The notes below the pieces were generated by a model that was not told the origin of the DNA, made no database searches, and saw nothing but the letters and a program-made list of their open reading frames with translations. Position numbers and translations under genes: made by a program. A stretch of 64,000 bases of DNA from Acanthacorydalis orientalis (lineage: Eukaryota; Arthropoda; Insecta; Megaloptera; Corydalidae): positions 26,187,825 through 26,251,824 of the forward strand of contig CM068313.1 of the NCBI GenBank assembly GCA_034766995.1. Direction: 5' to 3'. Numbering within the stretch: position 1 is the stretch's first letter; each line of letters starts with the position of its first letter. Positions 55,590-64,000 of the stretch are shown piece after piece.

Positions 55590-56280
55590 TTATACTCGTC
55601 ACTAAATCCGGTTTTTATAAAATCATTTCATTAAATATTTCATCAATTTCTGCAATCCAAGTTTCTAATTTCGTCGGATTTTCAATTCGTTTCAAGTCAA
55701 CGAATGAAATGTCGTTTCAACTGTAAAAGAAAAAAATGATCTTAACTACTTTAATGCGATATGCAATTTATCACTGCCACGGATAAATTTTATCGTTTTC
55801 CAGTTAAATCTGTCTATATATAACTAGTAGTGACATGACCAGATTTCTCTTTTCCGCTATTCGAATAGATAAAATTATTATATATCATATTGCTAGTTCA
55901 ATTTATTATCAAGCCAGATGACGATGCATTCGTGTATGTTACAAGCATTAAGTACTTATCTTAAATTTTAGCGGTTATATAACATAACAAGGCACGCTTT
56001 TGTACAGTTCGCATTGTGCAGTCACAAATTTTACCAGTTTCATAACGACCACATAAATTTAGTGGATTGTTTGGTAATGAGAAAGGACTTAAGTTTGGCC
56101 ACAGATGAACATTACTATGTAAAATTCATATATGGTCTGTTACCTGTCTTACAGTAATAACTATAAGTTACATTTATAATAAGCCATTTATAATACGTTA
56201 TCGTATGAAAAGAATACAGTGTAATTTCAGTTCTTGCTGCTGTGTTCACTTACAAGCATTCTATCGAATATCTAAAACAC
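55590..56280. other. Longest block of more complex sequence in the intron; candidate enhancer
   Basis: Nearly 700 bases without microsatellites and with richer composition than neighbours (for example GGCACGCTTTTGTACAGTTC near 55992). Both strands carry frequent stops, so coding is unlikely. A conserved regulatory element of the receptor gene is a plausible inference only. Confidence 0.25.
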
Positions 56281-57029
56281 AACAAAAAATAACAACATTA
56301 ATTTACAATTAATTCCATTTACACTTTTACTACATTTCACCGAAAAATATAGAATATTAAAATAGAAGTACATACACAAATTTAAATCCTGTAAGTAAAA
56401 AACTTTATTCATTTTTAAAAAAAAATCTAAATATCTGATAATTTAAAAAGAAAAAAAGAACACAAATATCAATTTTTCAATATGTTTTTTCTGATTTACG
56501 AATTGAAAAAATCTTAACGTCTTATCTTACTTAAATACATATTTAATGAATTTTCAAGCCATTGCATTTTTTTCTAGTATTTAACCAAATACCATAACTA
56601 CAAAACACATTCAATATTTCGAACTAGCCTCTGCTTAACCATTTCCCAACTGAATAAATGTCAAATCAAACATTAATAATAGATTATTCATTTCTCACTG
56701 TCAACTGAATTATAACAGAACGCAATAAAATACCACAATCGTTTGAAGTAGAATTTTTGTAAATACAACCAATGTCTGCACGGACTAATGCATATTTTTA
56801 TAATACATTTGAATTAACATTTGTATTTTTAAGTATATACTGCAGTAATTTGTTATTTCCCTTACTGTACCACATTTGATAAATTGATATTCACGTTCTT
56901 GAAGAATTTACATGTTCACACATATGAAAGCATTATTTGCATTTGTACTTTTGAATCATTATTAATCACATACTAAAGTTTGAATTCTGTTTAAAACTAC
57001 GAAAGTAATATTTACGTATGTGCATATAA

Positions 57030-57057
57030 GTCTCTCTCTCTATTTCTTCTCTCTCTC

Positions 57058-57096
<39 letters not shown>
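57030..57096 (+). repeat. (CT)n(AT)n compound microsatellite
   Basis: Two CT runs separated by TATTTCTT, then (AT)18. Its CT part is the only long polypyrimidine repeat here. Confidence 0.93.
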
Positions 57097-57098
<2 letters not shown>

Positions 57099-57146
57099 AA
57101 TTAAAAAACATAGTTTTTTAATTTAGAAAATCTCAAAACAATACCC

Positions 57147-57189
57147 ATACCCTTTTATTGAACAAACTGTATTTACTCTATAATATTCA
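57147..57189 (+). repeat. 43-bp direct repeat, copy 1
   Basis: The segment beginning ATACCCTTTTATTGAACAAA recurs at 57833..57875 with only two substitutions in 43 bases. Such high identity in non-tandem DNA points to a recent local duplication or a recurring mobile fragment. Confidence 0.85.
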
Positions 57190-57832
57190 AAACGAATATT
57201 AAATAATTACTGTTTGAAGTAATTTGTAAGATTTTTTATTTCAGGTCAACAAGTTAACATATAAATTCAGAATTTCCACTTTAAATAAAAAATAGTATTT
57301 TTTCCTAAATCGATTATCTAAATGCGGAAACGACAGTAACAAATACATTTTTTTAATTGAAATTGTACATCAGTAAAATTATAATTACTGAATTTCACAT
57401 AAGATAGTATCATAACTAAATATGTTCCTAATTTTCTACAAAATGAATATGTATCATTATTATGTCAATTTTCAATTTTTTTCTTAATTTCAATTTTTCT
57501 GTATTTTTTAATTTGTAGTGATAAAATATAAGATTTTAGACACTTGAATTTTCATATACTATATCCATATTTTTATGTTAAAGTTTGTAACAATATTAAT
57601 AATTGCTAATATTTTTACAGAATGTACTGTGATTTCAATGATGAAAATGTCATATGATATAAACACGAACTGACCTTCGCAAGAATACAGTTAAAATTAC
57701 TATGTGCCACTTGTCTACAAACGTTATCTAATAAAATGTCATATTATTAAGGTATGTATATAAATTAAAATTTATTTTAATCGATTGATTTAATAAAATT
57801 TCGTAATTATTATTATACACATTCTGCAAACA

Positions 57833-57875
57833 ATACCCTTTTATTAAACAAACTCTATTTACTCTATAATATTCA
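57833..57875 (+). repeat. 43-bp direct repeat, copy 2
   Basis: It begins ATACCCTTTTATTAAACAAA and matches copy 1 at 41 of 43 positions, 686 bases to its left. Confidence 0.85.
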
Positions 57876-58408
57876 GTTTTATATAAAATTAAAATATTAG
57901 AACCGAAACAAAACTTCAATATTATTACAAATTTTTATAAATAAAAGTTTTATAATTACGCGAAAATAACCACACGTGTCCATCCACGCATAAATTTATA
58001 ATAAACATAGTCAACAAAAATAAGTGATCAAACGAAAATACATCACAATGAAAAAATACAATATACCGAACAGCTTTATTCAATATCGAAATATAATTCA
58101 TAAAAGGGATAATTTTAAATTAATGAAATATCAAATAAATTTATATATGTGAAATCAAACGCCATTTTTAAACTGAAAAACCCATATCAATGACATTCCC
58201 GGTCTTAATAATACAGTTATTAATTAACCATAATTTAATGAACATACTACCTTAACATGTAAAATAGCTCTAGTAACCTATACACTGCCAACATCGACTT
58301 TTAGATAATGTGTAAAATATTACTTCTAATAAATCATTTCAGTTGTCATCTATTCTTTGCATTTCATTATATGTTCATACAGTATATAAATGTATAAACA
58401 AATATACC

Positions 58409-58410
<2 letters not shown>

Positions 58411-58457
<47 letters not shown>
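58411..58457 (+). repeat. (TA)23 microsatellite
   Basis: Uninterrupted alternating TA. Confidence 0.94.
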
Positions 58458-58459
<2 letters not shown>

Positions 58460-58934
58460 TTCATAATGTTAATTAACACAATTCAGTTAAGGAATTTGCA
58501 CAATATCGCACTGGTTTTATCAAAAATAGCAGTCATAAGTGAATATACTTCTTTATAATGATATACTTTAACTAATAATAAATTTTCACAGCATTCTTCA
58601 ACAACTTACTTTCAGTGAAGTATACTTTTATATAAAGAATCAGTCATTTTAGAATTTTAATTGAATTTTCAATATTTAATTTTTTTGCGAATTTATCCTT
58701 ATGCATTGTTTTTCCGATAATAGAGTAATAAATCCAAATAATATATAAATTATGTTATTATCAATTTACAAAATGTCTTACACAAATATAATATAATCAA
58801 TAAACATGTAAATATAAAACTAATTTATTATATTTTAACTGGAGTAGTCTTTCAATACCTAATTTTTACTATTTCTATGTCCTTTTAAATTTAATTTTAA
58901 TTCGCAGTTTAAAAAGTTTAAAAAGTATGTGTAC

Positions 58935-58937
<3 letters not shown>

Positions 58938-58983
<46 letters not shown>
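58938..58983 (+). repeat. (AT)23 microsatellite
   Basis: Uninterrupted alternating AT. Confidence 0.94.
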
Positions 58984-58991
<8 letters not shown>

Positions 58992-59314
58992 CAATTTGAA
59001 ACATATTTTCGTTTTATTAGTTTTTTTTAATAAATATACATGTTAATCACTTGCTGTATTAATTTTCATACTACAATAAATAGTTTGTTCTAGAACCAAA
59101 TACATAAAATTGAATTATTAAGAAGTATATACAGGTATCTGGAGTACATGAAAAGTGGTTTATTAGAAACTAACAAAAAGTAAATTACATGGTGTTCTCT
59201 ACACAAACTTTTGCAATTAATAATCCTTGTTACAATGATAAATTTAACTTCGAAAAGTTTCAAGTCTATACAAACATTACTACATATGTATAGTGTACAC
59301 ACACTTTTGTGAAT

Positions 59315-59317
<3 letters not shown>

Positions 59318-59395
<78 letters not shown>

Positions 59396-59397
59396 TT

Positions 59398-59469
<72 letters not shown>
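59318..59469 (+). repeat. 152-bp interrupted (AT)n array
   Basis: AT runs broken by GTAT, CATA and TTTA; the longest interrupted AT array in the window, 1.1 kb from the receptor exon. Confidence 0.94.
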
Positions 59470-60088
59470 AATGTAGGTATGTATTGTATTTTCTTATTTA
59501 TGCCTTTAGTTTCTAAACATTGTTTCAAGAACAAAATAAATACGCGGTTTGATTTTAATTGTTTAGCAGTGGTACAACGTTGTTATACCTTCAGTTTTAA
59601 TATTGCTCAATTCAGTAGTATAATTAAATATAATTATTATGTTTAAACAATTTATTATATTCCTTATCTGTCTTTAAGAATTCTTTTTACTCTAATTAAA
59701 TTGGAATATATAATTAAATCCACAGTTTATGTTCAATTCCAGATAATGTCCAAAGAGTGATATTTTTTAAAAAATAAACATAATTCTTGAATAATTAACA
59801 TTTAGTTTTGTATAACTTTCTCAAACGAAATTATATGAATGAAAAACGTATATAGAAAACATAAAATAAATAAAATAAAACTATAGGGGAAGGATATGTC
59901 TGCAAAGTTCAGTATCAAGCATCAAACTTATGACGCATGTAAAGGTATCACACATTTAAACACAGTTAGTGACACAAATTAGAATATTCGATGCTGTATC
60001 AAAAATGTGAATTCCAAACATAAACTTTCTGAGCTAAGGGACACAATGTTAAGTTGTATAATTTATTAATTTGTTTAAGAAACATATT

Positions 60089-60091
<3 letters not shown>

Positions 60092-60137
<46 letters not shown>
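60092..60137 (+). repeat. (AT)23 microsatellite
   Basis: Uninterrupted alternating AT about 500 bases inside the receptor intron. Confidence 0.94.
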
Positions 60138-60140
<3 letters not shown>

Positions 60141-60626
60141 GCAATGGTATTTTTATCATTCATATTTTGTTGATAAATATTTAACTTATAATGTTTCATA
60201 CTTGAAAATTATTAAATATTCAATTAATTTTTAGTTTAGTATAAAAAATGTGTATACAATTTTTACTTTCTCTTATCATTTAAAGTATGATAAATATTTA
60301 CTCTTTCAATAAATATATATATTTAATCCAATTACTCAAACTATAAATATTTTGGTTAATTAATGTAACGATGATAATCTGTAAAATAAGATACAATCAC
60401 TCTCTAAATAATATATTTTAAGATAGTTTAAAATCAATGTAGGTTTACTCAATGTTTAGAATCATATATAAAAATACATTTAGATAGAAAAACATTCAGA
60501 TCTTATATTTTCACAAAAGATTTTTTCCACATAAAATATTCATTTTTGAAAGCAAATCTTTAATTAATACACTATAAAAGTTCAATTACAATTAAAATAA
60601 ATTACAAGTAGAACATAAAATGTACG

Positions 60627-60636
60627 GCTTACCTTG
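60627..60636 (-). promoter_or_regulatory. 5' splice site of receptor exon 1
   Basis: On the minus strand the sequence CAAG|GTAAGC matches the consensus donor. The GT occupies 60632-60631. The open frame continues for 13 codons past it but loses all receptor similarity, which supports splicing here. The intron is phase 1, splitting the codon after Gln133. In other CCK-type receptors an intron near the start of TM3 is also expected, but I could not check this. Confidence 0.88.
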
Positions 60637-61032
60637 TAAGTACGGTATAAGTTTGCACATCAATTCTCCGAACACGAAGTCTCGCAACAATGTCCCAACG
60701 AGTGTAAATGGCATACACAGCACGCCAAGCAGTAAGTCAGAAACAGCCAAATTCAATAAGAACACATTTGTTATAGTTCTCATTCGTTGGTTTTGCACTA
60801 ACGTCAATATCACTAAAGAATTACCGATCACAGCAAGTAAAAATATTATTGTATATAATGGTATTTGGAATTTTCCACTCTCGTGCCACAGTGGTACATT
60901 CGACGAACCACTGCCCTGAGGTGACACTGTCTCACTACTACCTACGACGTCATCGTCATAGTTATTTATCGATGATATGTTTAAAAACACAAAGGATGTG
61001 TTCATAGTCACTTCGAAAATATCTGAATCCAT
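60633..61032 (-). CDS. SKR: Sulfakinin / cholecystokinin-like receptor, first coding exon (partial)
   Basis: This exon encodes the first 133 residues of a rhodopsin-family GPCR of the cholecystokinin/gastrin/sulfakinin receptor group, a plasma-membrane receptor for the satiety peptide sulfakinin in insects. The extracellular N-terminus carries two N-glycosylation sequons (Asn11-Thr-Ser, Asn18-Ile-Ser) and an acidic run near residues 23-29. TM1 spans about residues 55-80 with the GN pair at 70-71. The first intracellular loop reads NQRMRTITN. TM2 carries NLAVSD with the conserved Asp at 99, and Cys126 is the TM3-start cysteine of the family disulfide. The stretch FLLNLAVSDLLLGVLCMP is very close to what I know of insect CCK-like receptors. 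I chose the ATG at 61032 (context AAAATGG); a GTG two codons upstream is in frame but unlikely. The frame leaves homology just after Tyr-Leu-Gln, where CAAG|GTAAGC is a strong donor, so the exon ends in phase 1 and the next residue is completed by exon 2. TM3-TM7 are not in this window. Family assignment is firm; orthology is inferred. Confidence 0.93.
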
Positions 61033-61102
61033 TTTCACAGATATTTATTTCCAGATTCGTGTGAAGAAGTCCTCATTGTCACCTACCAAACAATTTACAG
61101 TG
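61033..61102 (-). other. Probable 5' UTR of the receptor mRNA with candidate 3' splice site
   Basis: The 70 bases upstream of the receptor ATG are less A+T-rich than their surroundings, as expected for transcribed exon. Reading the minus strand, a T-rich tract ending TTATTTTTATAG precedes 61102 and would make an acceptable acceptor (AG at 61104-61103). If used, this exon would be about 470 bases and an untranslated exon with the promoter would lie further right, possibly beyond 64000. A second AG (TTTGGTAG) about 20 bases downstream is a weaker alternative. No transcript evidence is available, so the boundary is a guess. Confidence 0.35.
61035..61076 (-). other. Upstream ORF, 13 codons, ending 2 nt before the receptor ATG
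   Basis: An ATG at 61076-61074 opens a 13-residue frame (MRTSSHESGNKYL) that stops with TGA at 61037-61035. Only two bases separate this stop from the receptor ATG at 61032. The start context (GACAATGA) has G at -3, which can support initiation. If the mRNA includes this segment, ribosomes reaching the receptor would have to scan past the uORF or reinitiate almost at its stop. The reading frame is seen directly; a regulatory effect is inference. Confidence 0.5.
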
Positions 61103-61104
61103 CT

Positions 61105-61210
61105 ATAAAAATAAATTCCAATTTTTAATATACAGAATTCAACATCATTTTTTCACATTACGATAATTGCTTAATATTTATAACTTTTGACTTTTCAATA
61201 TTACAATTAA

Positions 61211-61251
<41 letters not shown>

Positions 61252-63068
61252 TAATCTCTTATATAAAATAACAAATAAAAACCAACATATTAAATTTCTT
61301 ATACAGAACAATATTTCAATAATTTCTAACGTTTGAAAACTCCTGATTGCAGTTTAAAACTTAAGAAAGTAGGATTAGTGAATGAATATTTATAATAAAA
61401 TAAATAATGCATTTAAGGTAGCTCCTAAGAAATTACCTAAGAAAACAGCTTTGTAAGATAATTATAACTGAAATTACTACCAATTTAATTAGAAGTATAA
61501 AAGACTTTACAAAGTAGAAAGTTTGGACATTAAACTCGTATTCCTTTGACTGAAAATTATGGTATGGTATTGTCACGACCAAAACAAACTTTATTTTAAT
61601 TTACATAACAAAACGTAAAACTTTGTATAATAACAAAATCAACTTTATAAATATTTGCGTTTGCAATAAAAAAAATAGTTTTGCGACATTATTTACTTAC
61701 GATAGTTCTTATACTGTCCCATGACAGCATAAGAAAGATATTTATTAGACTTCGTTATCTTAATCAAAATTATTAATCAATGAATAATATCCAACACATA
61801 AAAAATATATTTAAAGTTTTATACTTTTCCTAATTAATTTAAAATACTAATACTTATAATTTTAAATATGATTTTCTTCTTTTAATAATAATTTTCATTA
61901 ATAATTTCAAATATAAAATTCAGAGTATAACAAAGTTTAACTAAACTGAAAATATTTCTAAAAATAATGACTTTTAATGTTGATTATTTTAAATGGTTTC
62001 AATACAGAAGATGATTATAAATATTTCAAGAAATATATTGTTTTTTAACGAAAATTAATATTGAAATGTTGACACTTTATCCAAGAAATTAGTGTATTAT
62101 TTTTCTATAACTAATTTAAACCTTAATAAAAGTTCCTTAAACATGATTAATTTATGTAGATATATTTATTTTCAAGATTATTTTCTAATTTTTTTTACAC
62201 GGAAGTGAATATTATTTAAAAAAAATATTACCTTATACTTTCCATTTTTTATATTTATAACAATATCAATTAATCTTCTACTTGCATTAAATATTCTAAA
62301 ATATCTCTGTACATAAATATATATATATATATGGAGATATTTATAAAAAGGGAGACAGATTTATAATTTAATATAAAATATAATAAAGTAAAACTATAAT
62401 TTTTACTAACTGTATTAAATTAAATCGCATAAATCAAGCAAGTGAACAATGTATTTTCGAAGAGATATTACGCATTTTTTATTAAAGTACATACAAAATT
62501 TTATATCTGAAATATAAGTAGGTGTTTTTATTTTTAAATAAATTAAACCCCTTAACCCCTTCTATTAAAGTACTTATCAAAACGAGTAATTATCAACGAT
62601 GTAAAAAATAAACACATTAATTAAGTCAATCACAGTATCCTTTCGAGAAGCTATATTATGAAAATAAAAGACAAGATTACAATAATGTTAACGTTTTCTT
62701 ACAGCCATCCACTCAAATCGTCTAAAAAAAAACAAACCGCCTTTCAATTACATTTTATAATAAATTTCAAATTCGAGGAAATGGTATTTTTAAAATGATT
62801 CAAATAAATATTCAAACTGAATAATATAATGTAAAGAGAACACTTTTCAATTCTGTAAATAATGAATTTCAATGCTTTCAAAGGAATTATTACATTTTCA
62901 ACTTTTCAAATAAATGTATAATGTTAATAAATGTTTAAATACCACATTGAAAACGCTTCATCTGTAATTAGTCATGTATAATTTCGAACTCCGAATATTA
63001 CCTCTTTATCTAATATATACATGAATTGTTTTTGATAACGATACACATAATTCATATTTACATCTATT

Positions 63069-63115
<47 letters not shown>

Positions 63116-64000
63116 ATAACATTAAAATTTATGCAAACCATTTTTTAAAAATGTTTCCAATATTAATTTTTATTTAATATATAATTACGTTTAAATCTAT
63201 ATTTTAAAACGTTTCTTTAAACACTTATCTTATTAGAACGAATACCTATCCCACAATAAATACTTAAACACAAATATTTAATTATATACTTAATACAGTA
63301 TTTATCTTATTCAAGACGAACATAAAACTCGTGAAAAATACCTAGTGATAAATATAAATTATTGTAACGTATAAGACAATGTATTATAAATTTTTACTTA
63401 AAAATATGATACTCTAATATACTCTGAGAAAGTGGTTTTGAAAGTAAGTGGTTAAAATCTTAGAATAGGATTTGGTTTAGCGTATTGTTTAGAGGGACAG
63501 TTATCTGGGGATCGATAATTATAATAAATTTGAAACCAAATTTAATCAATTTAGCAAAGTTACATAAAACGTAAGAATTTCATCAAATTTGTCAGAAAAT
63601 AAATACTCAATAAGGATTTATTAAACACTATTTCTAATAGGGATTGAAATAACAGAAATTTTCAGGAATCATAGCAAGACAAATAAATATATTTCTCTTT
63701 TTTATTATTACAAAATAAAAACAAAACGCTTTTTTGAAATACGGGCATTTATTAACATGACGGGTTAAACATTACACATGAAATTAACTCCATGCGAATA
63801 AAAATGACGTTATAAAATAATTGGTATAAAAAAGGATTACTTGACTCGTTAGAGTTGAATGTTACTGATCTACAATATATTACATATTTATGAAATAAAA
63901 TTCACAATAGCAATTTAACAAATATATAATTATTTTAAATTAATTGCATGAATAATTTTTAATATTTTATTTTTAATTATTCATTATTAAAAGTGTCAAA
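61105..64000. other. Upstream flank or 5' intron of the receptor gene
   Basis: AT-rich sequence with (AT)n at 61217-61248 and 62318-62333 and the compound repeat at 63069. No further exon, TATA/Inr pair or open frame stands out, so the promoter is probably outside the window or unrecognisable by eye. Confidence 0.5.
63069..63118 (+). repeat. (TA)n(TG)n compound microsatellite
   Basis: AT run of about 22 bases followed by 12 GT units. Confidence 0.94.

Larger units (their letters stand above)
52881..60630. other. Proximal part of receptor intron 1, AT-rich
   Basis: On the minus strand this lies directly downstream of the receptor donor site and is therefore intron. It contains the tandem and direct repeats listed, several (AT)n tracts and a more complex block at 55590-56280. 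A 28-codon ATG frame at 59896-59982 is too short to support. Confidence 0.65.

Noticed and set aside
59896..59982. 28-codon ATG frame in the receptor intron
   Set aside because: Too short to distinguish from chance, although its start context has G at -3.
60620..60919. 99-codon plus-strand ORF opposite the receptor exon
   Set aside because: It is the antisense shadow of the receptor coding exon, whose family motifs lie on the minus strand.
61033..61038. GTG as the receptor start two codons upstream of the ATG
   Set aside because: Animal nuclear genes rarely start at GTG, and the ATG at 61032 has a good context and immediately begins the N-terminus.

Overview
The window is very A+T-rich animal DNA (about four-fifths A+T by eye), crowded with roughly 70 (AT)n tracts, often joined to (AC)n, (GT)n, (TATG)n or (GA)n. 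The one clear host exon encodes the start of an insect sulfakinin/cholecystokinin-like receptor, and two DNA transposons of insect-typical families are present. An insect is the best fit. A hymenopteran such as a bee or wasp is a plausible guess from base composition, but nothing here proves it.

Layout. On the minus strand, 60633..61032 is the first coding exon of the sulfakinin receptor. It runs from the ATG through TM1 and TM2 to the start of TM3 and ends at a clean phase-1 splice donor. A 13-codon upstream ORF stops two bases before the receptor ATG. Transcription runs toward lower coordinates, so everything left of 60632 is either a first coding intron longer than 60 kb or intron followed by other sequence. 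I found no second receptor exon.

Inside that long stretch lie a dead mariner (49166..50443, TA target duplication, about 1.28 kb, transposase frame broken at least five times and its first catalytic Asp changed to Val) and a short non-autonomous PIF/Harbinger element (51906..52710, TTA target duplication, 30-bp terminal repeats). The Harbinger element keeps only the heads of its two convergent genes, a transposase and a MADF/Myb-like protein.

The rest is low-complexity DNA broken by short islands of higher G+C. The most exon-like island is 20077..20375 on the minus strand: a Met-less frame reads like a signal peptide plus a Cys-containing, dibasic segment and ends at a GT donor exactly where base composition falls back to background. 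Two small ORFs with ATG (21730..21879 and 45090..45251) lie in other islands. Duplicated segments occur at 16.6/19.3 kb and 57.1/57.8 kb, and there are several short tandem repeats and palindromes.

No rRNA, convincing tRNA, CRISPR array or bacterial-type operon was seen. Most long reading frames here are (AT)n translated as Tyr-Ile repeats.
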